From the NCBI RefSeq assembly GCF_900637635.1, contig NZ_LR134383.1:1891501-1955500 (forward strand): 64,000 nucleotides of DNA, in the 5' to 3' direction. The position numbers were made by a program, and so were the translations under genes. Source of the stretch: Legionella jordanis. GTDB lineage: Bacteria > Pseudomonadota > Gammaproteobacteria > Legionellales > Legionellaceae. How positions within the stretch are numbered: the stretch's first letter is position 1; every line of letters starts with the position of its first letter. The notes below the pieces were generated by a model. That model had not been told where the DNA came from. It saw only the letters and a list, made by a program, of their open reading frames with translations, and did no database searches. Shown one piece after another: positions 18,984 through 28,298 of this stretch.

Positions 18984-21197
18984 TTATAGTAAATGAGCGG
19001 CTATCCAGGCTTGCCCTAATGACAAACCACCATCATTGGCTGGTAAATGGCGCGGACAGTAAACCTGAATGTGATGTTGGCGCAGGTTGTTGAGCAGTCC
19101 TTCCGATAATACGCGGTTAAGAAAACATCCACCCCCTAGTACTATTTTGCGAATGCCTGTTACCCTAACAGCATCTAGAAGCCAATCCATTAAGGCTGAA
19201 ATTAGAGTACCATGAAATTGATTGGCACCCGAAGCGGCATCAACATTTATAAGCTCTTTGAACATAGGTAATAAAGAGAGTACACCCTCTTCGATTAGCC
19301 AGCCCCCTTCAATTGTCTCAGGTTTAGTAACCAAACTTTCCAGTTGCATGGCTGCCTGGCCTTCAAACTGTGAAATGGCACAAATACCCAGCAAAGCGCT
19401 GGCTGCATCAAACAGCCGCCCACAACTGCTGCTGTGAGGGTAGGAAGCACTTCTTAATAATTCGATTACTCTCATGCTTTGATATTGTGCCGAAAAACGC
19501 TTCTCGATTTCCTCTGTTTCCCCTAAAAGGGATAACACAGCCACTGCCATTCGCCAGGGTTCATGAGCCGCCATATCGCCCCCAGGCATTGGCAATGCTT
19601 TAAGATGACCCAACCTTTGGAAAACTCCATCCTGCAACAGCAGCAATTCACCTCCCCAGGCTTCACCGTTTTCACCATATCCGTATCCATCCAGAGCAAG
19701 TCCAAGTACTGGCTCAAGGATTTGCTGTTCTGCGATAACTGAGGCCAGATGGGCGTGGTGATGCTGCACTGGAAAAAGCGGTCTATTTAAGTCATTAGCC
19801 AAATGGCTGCTGTAAAAATCAGGATGCCAATCGCAAGCCATGCATTCAATAGTTACATTGAGAAATTTAGTCCAATAATCTAGAGATTCATGTAAAAATT
19901 CAATGGTCTTTCTGTTGGAAAGGCTACCAATATGTTGAGAAACAAAGGCTTCATCGCCTCTGGTGATGCAAAATGTATTTTTTAAGTGCCCACCTAAGGC
20001 TAAGGTAGAGGGAATCTCATGGGCTAGTTTAATCCGTTGAGGCGTATATCCACGTGCCCGACGGATGAATGCAGCTTTGCCATCAATCATGCGAATCACC
20101 GAATCATCCATGCGCGTTACAATCTGGCGGTTGTAAGAAACAATCAGGTCAGCGATGCTGGACAATTCAAACTCCGCTTCGTCATCATTAATAATCAGAG
20201 GGTTACCTGATGCATTGGCGCTGGTCGCAACCAGTGCGAATGGATGAAACTGCTCAAGCCATTGCAAATTGTCGGGATGCCCCAGCAATGCATGAAACAA
20301 AAGGTAATGAAGCGGCGTTGAAGGCAACATGATGCCGAGGTGAGATAACCCAGGGGCAATGGCTTTTGCCAAATTGTTGTTTTTCTTCTCGAGTAACACA
20401 ATGGGTCGTGCCGGACTCTCCAATTCTTCTTGGGCTTGTTCTTCAATAAAGGCATAGTGGGAAGCGGTAACGGCATTTAGCAACATAACTGCCAAAGGTT
20501 TGGCTTCGCGGTTTTTTCTTTTCCGCAAACGCAAAACAGCCTCTTCATTGCTGGCATCACAAAGCAATTGATAACCCCCTAATCCTTTTAAAGCTACAAT
20601 TTGACCTGTCTTTAGGGTTTTGCTGATGTCCTCAATGGAGGTGGAAAGCTTAGGTCCGCATTGCATGCAGGCAGTAGGCTGTGCATGGTAACGACGATTG
20701 CCCGGGGTGGAATAATCCTGATGACAATCTTGGCATAAGGGAAAGAGGCTCATGGTGGTTTGATTGCGATCATAGGGCAGCTGACGTGTGATGGTAATTC
20801 TTGGCCCACATTGGGTGCAATTTAAAAAAGGATAAGAATGATAGCGGCTTTGGCGATCAAATAATTCCATTAAGCAATCCCGGCAAATAGCAGTGTCAGG
20901 GGCAATAATCGTATTGGCTATCCCTCCTTCTGTTTGAATGATTTCAAATTCTTTTTCTTGCCTAAGTATCGGGATTTCACTCGATTGGAGCGCATCGATT
21001 CTGGCTAAGGAGGGTAAGTTCGCCATTAATTCGGAAAGAAACAAATCAACGGCATTTCCTTGTATCTCAATAAGAACCCCTGAAACATTATTTTTTACCC
21101 AACCGGTCAGTTTCAGGGCCTTAGCAATGCGATAAACCTGTGGCCTAAAACCTACTCCCTGAACAAGACCTGTAATTAAATATCGAAATCTTCTCAA
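18984..21197 (-). CDS. hypF: carbamoyltransferase HypF
   Basis: A 737-residue enzyme that makes the thiocarbamate precursor of the cyanide ligands. In order: an acylphosphatase domain (GLVQGVGFRPQVYRIA, residues 8-23), two zinc fingers of CxxC type (CRDCLMEL, CTQCGP, CQDCHQDY, CMQCGP), a YrdC-like domain with LKGLGGYQLLCDA, and a Kae1/TobZ-like domain with VQHHHAHLASV and LGLALDGYGYG. Its length is normal for the family. The ATG overlaps the end of hypB. Confidence 0.95.
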   Translation of the reverse strand: MRRFRYLITGLVQGVGFRPQVYRIAKALKLTGWVKNNVSGVLIEIQGNAVDLFLSELMANLPSLARIDALQSSEIPILRQEKEFEIIQTEGGIANTIIAPDTAICRDCLMELFDRQSRYHSYPFLNCTQCGPRITITRQLPYDRNQTTMSLFPLCQDCHQDYSTPGNRRYHAQPTACMQCGPKLSTSIEDISKTLKTGQIVALKGLGGYQLLCDASNEEAVLRLRKRKNREAKPLAVMLLNAVTASHYAFIEEQAQEELESPARPIVLLEKKNNNLAKAIAPGLSHLGIMLPSTPLHYLLFHALLGHPDNLQWLEQFHPFALVATSANASGNPLIINDDEAEFELSSIADLIVSYNRQIVTRMDDSVIRMIDGKAAFIRRARGYTPQRIKLAHEIPSTLALGGHLKNTFCITRGDEAFVSQHIGSLSNRKTIEFLHESLDYWTKFLNVTIECMACDWHPDFYSSHLANDLNRPLFPVQHHHAHLASVIAEQQILEPVLGLALDGYGYGENGEAWGGELLLLQDGVFQRLGHLKALPMPGGDMAAHEPWRMAVAVLSLLGETEEIEKRFSAQYQSMRVIELLRSASYPHSSSCGRLFDAASALLGICAISQFEGQAAMQLESLVTKPETIEGGWLIEEGVLSLLPMFKELINVDAASGANQFHGTLISALMDWLLDAVRVTGIRKIVLGGGCFLNRVLSEGLLNNLRQHHIQVYCPRHLPANDGGLSLGQAWIAAHLL

Positions 21198-21922
21198 ACC
21201 GGTGCAATCCGTTTTTTTAATAACCAGTCATACCAAGTCGACAGTCCCTCGCCAGACCTGGCCGATAAACTTAAATATTCCAGTTTTGGATTAACCCTTT
21301 TTGCATAGTCAACACAGCGGTTCAAATCGAAATCCACATAAGGCAATAGATCTACCTTGGTTACAAGCAGTAAATCCGCTTTGCGAAACATTTCAGGGTA
21401 TTTCAATGGCTTGCTGTCACCTTCAGCGACGGAAAGTATCACCACCTTATAAGCCTCTCCCAAATCAAACAAGGCTGGGCAAACCAGATTTCCTATGTTC
21501 TCAATAAATAAAATGCTGCCGGACATCATTGCTAAATCTGAGCAGGAATGAGCAATCATGTGGGCATCCAAATGACATACGTGTCCTGTGTTGATTTGCA
21601 TGGCTTCCATACCCACAGACTGCAGGGCGCAAGCATCATAATCGCTATGCTGATCGCCAACAACGACCGCCATCGATTGTCTGTTGCTTAGATCAGTGAA
21701 TGTGTTTTTTAGCAGGGTTGTCTTTCCTGAACCCGGACTAGACATGAGATTGATGACGGTAATTTGGCGTTCTTGAAAATACCTGGCATTCGCCCTGGCA
21801 AATTCCTGATTTTTAAAAAGTAGATCCTGCTCAATTTGAATGAGCCCTTCGGAATGATGATCATGGTGATGATCATCCTCAGAGTGCACATGTTCATCGC
21901 CACAACCGCATAAGCCGCACAT
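21194..21922 (-). CDS. hypB: hydrogenase nickel-incorporation GTPase HypB
   Basis: A 242-residue GTPase that drives nickel insertion. It has an N-terminal CGLCGC high-affinity nickel site and a short His-rich stretch that could store nickel. The P-loop is SSPGSGKTTLL, with NTGHVCHLDA at the dimer metal site and TKVDLLPY for guanine recognition. Its stop overlaps hypF by 4 bp. Confidence 0.95.
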   Translation of the reverse strand: MCGLCGCGDEHVHSEDDHHHDHHSEGLIQIEQDLLFKNQEFARANARYFQERQITVINLMSSPGSGKTTLLKNTFTDLSNRQSMAVVVGDQHSDYDACALQSVGMEAMQINTGHVCHLDAHMIAHSCSDLAMMSGSILFIENIGNLVCPALFDLGEAYKVVILSVAEGDSKPLKYPEMFRKADLLLVTKVDLLPYVDFDLNRCVDYAKRVNPKLEYLSLSARSGEGLSTWYDWLLKKRIAPV

Positions 21923-22263
21923 TATTCTACCTCCATGGACTTCAAGCGCAATTCATCTCCTTGAAGCAAGGTTAAATGATATTGGTGGCAATAATTACAA
22001 GGCTCACCATAGTGTTTTAGCTTAACAGTTTTATGGCAGTTGTCACAAATTGCCAGGCCTTCAATTTCGTAAATATCCAAGCAGGCATTCTCCAATTTGC
22101 TCCCCTTTGTCAGCACCTCAAAAGCAAAGGTAAGCGCCATAGGGTTTATGGCTTTAAGTTGGCCAACTTCCAGATGAATGATCTTTACCCGTTGGCATGA
22201 AACACCATTTAGATACTCATTTACAACATCCAGGATACGTTGGCAAAGGGAGAGTTCATGCAT
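21922..22263 (-). CDS. hypA: nickel metallochaperone HypA
   Basis: A 113-residue protein that hands nickel to HypB and the large subunit. The nickel-binding start MHELSL (His2) is intact, and a zinc site CDNCHKTVKLKHYGEPCNYC follows. It is the first gene of the 10-kb minus-strand hydrogenase operon, which runs hypABFCDE, beta, gamma, small, large, protease. Confidence 0.95.
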   Translation of the reverse strand: MHELSLCQRILDVVNEYLNGVSCQRVKIIHLEVGQLKAINPMALTFAFEVLTKGSKLENACLDIYEIEGLAICDNCHKTVKLKHYGEPCNYCHQYHLTLLQGDELRLKSMEVE

Positions 22264-22340
22264 TCTGCTCTCATATTTTTTTATCGGAAAATATATTACT
22301 ATTTCTCATCTTCAATCGCTAATGCAAGAAAAAAACATTT
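22264..22340. promoter_or_regulatory. divergent promoter region of hydrogenase operon and nickel permease
   Basis: This 77-bp AT-rich gap separates hypA from the divergent nickel permease gene and must hold promoters for both. No certain -35/-10 pair or operator could be picked out. Nickel- or redox-dependent control is plausible but not visible. Confidence 0.4.
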
Positions 22341-23000
22341 ATGGAACATTCGCTCCTGTTTTTTCTTATGCTCGCATTTGGTTTGGGAATTCGTCACGGG
22401 CTTGATTTGGATCATCTTGCCACAATTGATTGCATCAGCAGAACCATCCCGACCCATGATCACTTGTCAAGGCAAGTGGGTGTTTTATTTTCCTTTGGCC
22501 ATGGCGTAGTAGTCATCATTGCAAGCCTTATCCTTGCCAAAGGAGTGACTGAAGCTCCAGTTTGGCTTGAAACATCTGGCAAACTTATTTCGCAATTCTT
22601 TTTACTAGCATTGGGTGGATTCAGTCTGTGGCAATTGTTAACCCCATCCATGCAAACAGAAAAAGTGCTTAAAAACCATTGGCTGGCCCATTGTTTGCCC
22701 AAGAGATTTAACCGGCTGATGATCATTGGCATTGGCGGCTTATTTGCGCTGTCTTTTGATACTTTTAGCCAAGTCATTTTCTTCTCAGTCTCAGCGTCCA
22801 TCTTCACCCACTGGTGGATTCCTTTATGGCTCGGAGTCCTTTTCACGATGGGAATGATGTCAGCGGATGGCTTAAATGGCTGGCTTATTTCAACATTAAT
22901 TCGAAAAGCGAAGGAACGCTCCATCCTGCTTTCTCGCTTGCTCAGTCTAGTGATTGCCGGTTTTAGCCTGTCCCTGGGGATTTTTGAATTCTTAAAATAA
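22341..23000 (+). CDS. NiCoT-family nickel/cobalt permease
   Basis: A 219-residue inner-membrane transporter with about six hydrophobic helices. The HX4DH signature for Ni/Co permeases is in RHGLDLDHLATID near residue 18; FSFGHGVVVIIAS and LFALSFDTFSQ match the next two family motifs. It is shorter than classical HoxN/NixA (about 330 residues), closer to compact members. Divergent placement next to hypA supports nickel import for the hydrogenase. Confidence 0.85.
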   Translation: MEHSLLFFLMLAFGLGIRHGLDLDHLATIDCISRTIPTHDHLSRQVGVLFSFGHGVVVIIASLILAKGVTEAPVWLETSGKLISQFFLLALGGFSLWQLLTPSMQTEKVLKNHWLAHCLPKRFNRLMIIGIGGLFALSFDTFSQVIFFSVSASIFTHWWIPLWLGVLFTMGMMSADGLNGWLISTLIRKAKERSILLSRLLSLVIAGFSLSLGIFEFLK

Positions 23001-23035
23001 AAGACATGAGAATTCCTAAAGCCAGCCTTATGTAA

Positions 23036-25708
23036 TTAGTACAATTGCTTACTGACCATTTTTAAATTCGGATCATTACGATCTTGTTTCATTGTAAATC
23101 CCAAATTTTCCACCAGAGTCAGCATGGTCTCATTGTTCGCGAGAATGGCACCCTCAATGAGCTTCAAATTCTTGGCTTTGGCCGCTTCCATGAGGCAAAC
23201 CATTAAATGGGTTCCAAGCCCCTTATTTTGCCAATCATCGGCTATAACCAAGGCGAACTCACAGGATTGTAAATCGGGATTGGTGACATAGCGCGCCATT
23301 CCGAGAATTTCTTCTTGCAATTGCTTCTTTCGGGTTGCTACCAGGGCCATTTCACGTTCATAGTCGATTTGCGTAGTCCTTTTAAGCATTTCAGGAGTTA
23401 ACTCCTGCACCGCTCCCATGAAACGAAAATGCTTCGCCTTCGCCGAAAGATGGGAAACAAATTTCTGTTCAAGACGGGCATCTTCTGGACGAATCGGGCG
23501 AATTGTTATCTCGGTGCCGTCACTCAGTTGCCACAGGGACACTAAATCGTTGGGATAGGGATGAATGGCAAGGTGGCTATAAGGAATGACTTGTGCTTCA
23601 AAATTAATCACAATTCGCGCATCCACTGCAATAACTTCTTTATCATTCACAATCAAAGGATTGATATCCATCTCCTGAATCTGCGGGATTTCACAGACCA
23701 TTTCTGAAACCCGCAGCAGCACTTGATGAATGGCGTCAATGTTTACCGCCGGTTTATTACGAAACTCGCCCAGTAGCTTAGCCACCCTGGTGCGGGAAAT
23801 TAAATTAGTAATCAGATAACTGTTCAATGGTGGTAGGGCAATAGCGCGGTCTTGCATCACTTCAACGAGACTTCCACCTGCGCCGAAGTTAATCGTTGGC
23901 CCAAAGACAGGATCTTTGATCATACCTATCATGAGTTCGCGATCATTGGCTGTCTTATACATCGATTCAATAGTCACACCAATAATCTTGGCTTCTGGCC
24001 GGTTTTTTTGGGCATTTTCAACCAGTTGGTTAAAAACGCTGCGTACTGACTCAGCATTACGTATATTAAGCTGCACTCCGCCCACATCCTGCTTATGGGT
24101 GATTTCGGGGGCATGAATTTTCATGACCACAGGAAATCCAAGAGACTCCGCAGCAATAAGGGCTTCCGATGCCGTTCGTGCAAGTATGGTTGAATTGATT
24201 GGAATACCAAATGCTTTAAGTATTGCCTTTGATTCCATGGGGGTGAGAATTTTTCGCCTTTCTGCGCTGACAGCTTCAATGATTAATTGTGCGCCTGCTG
24301 TATCGGACTCACCTGGGTATGCCATTGGAGCAGGGACTTGCAAAAGCAGTTGTTGATTGCGGTGGTAGTTGGCCAGGTAAGAAAATGCCTCAACGGCGGC
24401 TTCAGGGGTGCTGAAGCAAGGAATTTTATTCTTTGCAAACAATTCCCATGAAGTCTTAACCTGTTCCTGGCCCATCCAACACACAATAATGGGCTTGCTT
24501 GATTGTTTGCTTACTTCAACAATGTGCTTCGCTACTTCTAGCGGTTCAGACATGGAAACAGGCACAAGTATAATCAAAATGCCGTCGCAATCCTTGTCTT
24601 TTAGGCAGGCTTCCACCACTTGTTGATAACGTTTTGGAGTGGCATCCCCCAAAATATCAATGGGATTGTGATGCGACCATTGTTGGGGTAACTCCTGATT
24701 CAAAGTCGAGAGCAATTCATGGGCAGGCACAGGCAATTGGATATTTAAATCACTGGCTCTGTCTGCTGCCATAACCCCTGCGCCACCGCCATTGGTGACA
24801 ATAAACAAACGATTTCCTTGGGTTGGGCGTGAAGCAGAGAATACTTCCGCTGCTGTAAACAGCTCCTTTACACTGTTAACGCGAACTACACCTGCTCGTT
24901 GCAAAGCGCTATCAAACACATCATCTCCACCAATCATAGCGCCAGTATGAGAGATGGCAGCCTGCAAACCCTTGCTATTGCGTCCTGCTTTGATAGCAAT
25001 AACCGGCTTTAATCTTGAGGCTGCTCTCAATCCACTCATAAACGAGCGAGCGTGGTGAATACCTTCAATATAAAGAAGGATGCAATCCGTTTGCTCATCC
25101 AAAGCCAAATATTCCAGAACATCACCAAAATCGATATCGGCACTATTTCCCATGGAAATAACAGTGGAAAAGCCAATTTGCTCATCAACCGCCCAATCCA
25201 AAATCGCAGCGCAAAGTGCTCCGGATTGTGACACAAAAGCTAAATGCCCTGTGCGAATTTGGCTATTTTGAAAGGTCGCATTAAGACCAATCGAGGGCCT
25301 CAAGATGCCAAGACAATTAGGACCAATTAAACGGATACGGTATTGCTGTGCCAATTCCACTACTTTGTTTTGCAATTCCTTACCCTCTGGGGTCTCAGCA
25401 AATCCAGCAGAAAGAATTACGGCATGACGAATGTTTTTCTCACCACACTCAACAATTACATCAGGAACACTATTCGCCGGCGTAACTACAATGGCCAAAT
25501 CAATAGAATCACTAATCGCCTTAACCGAAGCATAACACTTCTGTCCCCCAATTTGATTGTGTTTTGGGTTCACCGGAAACAGCTTGCCCGAATAGCTCGT
25601 CAACAAGTTGCTAAATACTTTTTCCCCAACGGATGATTTACGTTCGCTTGCCCCAATTACAGCTATTGAAGACGGATTAAAAAATTGATCCAAGAAGTGT
25701 CCAGTCAT
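23036..25708 (-). CDS. Pat/PatZ-type protein: ADP-forming acyl-CoA synthetase fused to GNAT acetyltransferase
   Basis: An 890-residue protein. The N-terminal CoA-binding region starts FFNPSSIAVIGAS and contains IGPNCLGI near 130. The middle is the succinyl-CoA-ligase-like and ATP-grasp region (LGFPVVMKIHAPEITHKQDVGG). The last ~150 residues form a GNAT domain (ADDWQNKGLGTHLM). Relatives acetylate metabolic enzymes on lysine; the ligase half of such proteins is often inactive. Whether the acyl-CoA ligase His loop is functional here was not resolved. ATG 25708 is preferred because AGGA lies 5 nt before it. Confidence 0.85.
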   Translation of the reverse strand: MTGHFLDQFFNPSSIAVIGASERKSSVGEKVFSNLLTSYSGKLFPVNPKHNQIGGQKCYASVKAISDSIDLAIVVTPANSVPDVIVECGEKNIRHAVILSAGFAETPEGKELQNKVVELAQQYRIRLIGPNCLGILRPSIGLNATFQNSQIRTGHLAFVSQSGALCAAILDWAVDEQIGFSTVISMGNSADIDFGDVLEYLALDEQTDCILLYIEGIHHARSFMSGLRAASRLKPVIAIKAGRNSKGLQAAISHTGAMIGGDDVFDSALQRAGVVRVNSVKELFTAAEVFSASRPTQGNRLFIVTNGGGAGVMAADRASDLNIQLPVPAHELLSTLNQELPQQWSHHNPIDILGDATPKRYQQVVEACLKDKDCDGILIILVPVSMSEPLEVAKHIVEVSKQSSKPIIVCWMGQEQVKTSWELFAKNKIPCFSTPEAAVEAFSYLANYHRNQQLLLQVPAPMAYPGESDTAGAQLIIEAVSAERRKILTPMESKAILKAFGIPINSTILARTASEALIAAESLGFPVVMKIHAPEITHKQDVGGVQLNIRNAESVRSVFNQLVENAQKNRPEAKIIGVTIESMYKTANDRELMIGMIKDPVFGPTINFGAGGSLVEVMQDRAIALPPLNSYLITNLISRTRVAKLLGEFRNKPAVNIDAIHQVLLRVSEMVCEIPQIQEMDINPLIVNDKEVIAVDARIVINFEAQVIPYSHLAIHPYPNDLVSLWQLSDGTEITIRPIRPEDARLEQKFVSHLSAKAKHFRFMGAVQELTPEMLKRTTQIDYEREMALVATRKKQLQEEILGMARYVTNPDLQSCEFALVIADDWQNKGLGTHLMVCLMEAAKAKNLKLIEGAILANNETMLTLVENLGFTMKQDRNDPNLKMVSKQLY

Positions 25709-25891
25709 TACATTCCTTTCTTTTGCGAGATGCAAACAGGCATGCAGCAGGATGCATCTACTCAGGAAATTAGTTTGAGCCAGCTCAATGAATTATTCAA
25801 CAAAATCTTCATGGAAACGTTGCACTCGGAAGATTTACTGTTTACTTTAATACTTTAATGGAGTGAACAGGAACATAATAAGAGGTCAGAA

Positions 25892-26461
25892 ATGGCAAAA
25901 AAAGTAGCAGTAATCGTGGGAAGCCTGCGTAAGGAATCATGGAATAGAAAATTAGCCAATGCTTTAATTAAACTGGCTCCTCCCTCCTTGCAATTAAGAA
26001 TGGTCGAAATCGGCCAATTGCCCATTTATAATCAGGATCCTGACGATGAAAACCATCCCTTTCCTGAGTGGGTTGACTTTCGTAATGAAATGCGGGAAAC
26101 CGAAGGGCTTTTGTTCGTCACCCCAGAATACAACCGCTCTATTCCTGCTCCTCTTAAAAATGCCATTGACGTAGGGTCAAGGCCCTATGGAAAAAGCGTT
26201 TGGGCCGCTAAACCTGGTGCTGTAATCAGTGCATCGCCAGGAGCTCCAGGAGCTTTTGGGGCTAATCATCATTTACGCCAGACTTTTGTTTTCCTTGACA
26301 TATTTTGCATGCAACAGCCTGAAGCCTACATAGGTCATGTGGATCAACTGTTTGACCAGAACGGCAATCTGTCTAATGATAAAACGGAAGAATTCCTGCA
26401 AAATTTTATGAACCGATTTGCTCAATGGGTATATTATTTCGACACTAATCCTCAACCCTAG
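25892..26461 (+). CDS. NAD(P)H-dependent FMN reductase (chromate/quinone reductase family)
   Basis: A 189-residue flavodoxin-like reductase. GSLRKESWNRKLA near the start is the FMN phosphate loop, and FVTPEYNRSIPAPLKNAID is the family signature over the flavin ring. Homologues reduce quinones, azo dyes or chromate in the cytoplasm. It is followed by cysQ after 9 bp. Confidence 0.88.
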   Translation: MAKKVAVIVGSLRKESWNRKLANALIKLAPPSLQLRMVEIGQLPIYNQDPDDENHPFPEWVDFRNEMRETEGLLFVTPEYNRSIPAPLKNAIDVGSRPYGKSVWAAKPGAVISASPGAPGAFGANHHLRQTFVFLDIFCMQQPEAYIGHVDQLFDQNGNLSNDKTEEFLQNFMNRFAQWVYYFDTNPQP

Positions 26462-26470
26462 GGAAAAAAA

Positions 26471-27292
26471 TTGAGTGATTTTCTGAAAAAAAATCACCCT
26501 TTCGCAATGGAGTTGGATACAAGCATCGAACTTGCTAAAGCGGCAGGGGAATTAATTTCCACCATAAGGAAAAAAGGTTATCGCATACAGGACAAAGGGT
26601 TTGATTTAGGCTTGGTTACTGAAGCTGATCAAGCCGCAAGCCAACTCCTCGTGCGTGAGCTTAAGCATTATTTTCCCAATGACCTTCTTGTTTCAGAAGA
26701 AGAGCCCTTACCAGCACATAAAGACACGCAGCGCATTTGGTTCATTGATCCAATCGATGGAACCAATGAATTCATCGCTGGCAGTGAGGATTGGTCCATC
26801 ATGATTGGTTTAACCGTTGAAGGCAGACCTCAACTGGGCGTGGTTTATCAACCCGATTTGGATAATCTCTATTATGCGGTGAAACATGCGGGTGCTTGTC
26901 TTGTAAACCCTGCAGGGAAAAAACATCTAAGCGTTCGAGATGTAATCGATCCAAAGCGTGCCACCTTGATTCAATCCCGCAGCCATTGGAGCACCAAAGC
27001 AGATCATCTTGCCAAACAGCTTCAGGTTTCTGACAGCTTTCAAATGGGTTCAATTGGACTTAAATTTGGGCAAATAGCCCAAGGAAATGCAGATTTTTAT
27101 TTTAATTTTTCCAAACGATGTCATTTTTGGGATCTCTGCGCGCCTGAAATTATTCTGGAAGAAGCTGGGGGAGTCGTCGTGACAGCAATTAGCCCTACCA
27201 TTGCTTATCGATTAGGTTCAACTCAAATTAAGGAAAATTTTCTAGCGAGCAATCCATTATTAGCCAAGAAATTGAGACATTATTTAACGTGA
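26471..27292 (+). CDS. cysQ: 3'(2'),5'-bisphosphate nucleotidase CysQ-like / inositol monophosphatase family
   Basis: A 273-residue Mg-dependent phosphatase. The metal-site motif WFIDPIDGTNEFIAG is intact, with the upstream acidic SEEEP and the C-terminal WDLCAPEIILEEAGG. These point to the CysQ branch, which removes 3'-phosphate from PAP. The annotated start is TTG 26471, with an AGGG stretch upstream; ATG 26507 is an alternative that would drop 12 residues. It lies 7 bp before the PRPP synthetase gene. Confidence 0.8.
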   Translation: MSDFLKKNHPFAMELDTSIELAKAAGELISTIRKKGYRIQDKGFDLGLVTEADQAASQLLVRELKHYFPNDLLVSEEEPLPAHKDTQRIWFIDPIDGTNEFIAGSEDWSIMIGLTVEGRPQLGVVYQPDLDNLYYAVKHAGACLVNPAGKKHLSVRDVIDPKRATLIQSRSHWSTKADHLAKQLQVSDSFQMGSIGLKFGQIAQGNADFYFNFSKRCHFWDLCAPEIILEEAGGVVVTAISPTIAYRLGSTQIKENFLASNPLLAKKLRHYLT

Positions 27293-27299
27293 GATTCAT

Positions 27300-28298
27300 A
27301 TGGATATGAAATTATTTGCACTCAATTCAGCAAAAGAATGGGGGGAAAAGATCGCTGCCCACCTTGGCATTGAACTGGCGAGCCATGAAGAAACGGATTT
27401 TGAGGATGGCGAACATAAAATACGCTCTCTAGACAACGTCAGAGGCCAACAGGTTTTCATCTTGCAAACCCTTATCAGTGATGGAAAGCTCACGGTAAAT
27501 GACAAACTGTGTCGACTTCTATTTTTCATTGCATCTTTGCGCGATGCTTCAGCCGCTAAGATTACAGTACTTCTGCCCTATTTTGCTTATGCTCGGAAAG
27601 ATAGGCGAACTAAAGCTCGAGATCCCGTTACGATGAGATACATGGCGCAATTGTTTGAAGCCGTGGGTACTGATCGAATCGTAAGCATGGATGTACATAA
27701 TTTAGCCGCGTTTCAGAATGCCTTTCGTGTACCCACTGAAAATCTCGAAGCCCGGGTTATTTTTGCCAGTTATTTAGCAAAACGGCTAAACAATGAAGAC
27801 TTAGTGGTAGTTTCTCCAGACGCTGGTGGCACCAAAAGGGCTGAACAACTGCAAGAGACGCTCTCTCAACTTTTGCAGCGAGAAGTAGCCAAAGCTTTTC
27901 TTGATAAAAAGAGAAGTTCTGGCCTGGTAGAAACCAGTGAATACATCGTAGGTGAGGTAAAAAACCGCGTAGCAATCATTATTGATGACATCATCAGCTC
28001 AGGTACCACGATGAGACTAGCAGTTGAAGCCTTGCATAAGCAGGGGGCCAAAACAATCCTCGCTTGCGCGACCCACGGGCTTTTTGTAGGCCATGCAAAC
28101 CAACTTTTAGCCACGGATTATCTTGAAAAAATAATTATCACGGATACTTTGCCTCCTTTTCGTTTGCATGAATCGCTACTGAAAAAAATCGAGTTGCTGG
28201 ATGCCACTATGTTATTTGCAGAAGCCATTAAACGGATTTATGAAAATGGCTCTGTGGTTGAATTGATGGAGCGCTACCCTTTTGATTTTGCTTCTTGA
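27300..28298 (+). CDS. ribose-phosphate pyrophosphokinase (PRPP synthetase)
   Basis: A 332-residue enzyme making PRPP from ribose-5-phosphate and ATP. It shows the Prs signature SMDVHN (divergent from the usual DLH), YFAYARKDRR for ATP binding, VVSPDAGGTKRA and the PRPP loop VAIIIDDIISSGTTM. It is not the canonical housekeeping Prs sequence, and a second homologue lies at 32063-32962. Its 3' end overlaps a convergent gene by 25 bp. Confidence 0.85.
   Translation: MDMKLFALNSAKEWGEKIAAHLGIELASHEETDFEDGEHKIRSLDNVRGQQVFILQTLISDGKLTVNDKLCRLLFFIASLRDASAAKITVLLPYFAYARKDRRTKARDPVTMRYMAQLFEAVGTDRIVSMDVHNLAAFQNAFRVPTENLEARVIFASYLAKRLNNEDLVVVSPDAGGTKRAEQLQETLSQLLQREVAKAFLDKKRSSGLVETSEYIVGEVKNRVAIIIDDIISSGTTMRLAVEALHKQGAKTILACATHGLFVGHANQLLATDYLEKIIITDTLPPFRLHESLLKKIELLDATMLFAEAIKRIYENGSVVELMERYPFDFAS

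Noticed and set aside
25742-25858. 38-residue plus-strand ORF upstream of the flavin reductase
   Set aside because: Too short, no clear ribosome site, no recognised family; possible but unsupported.
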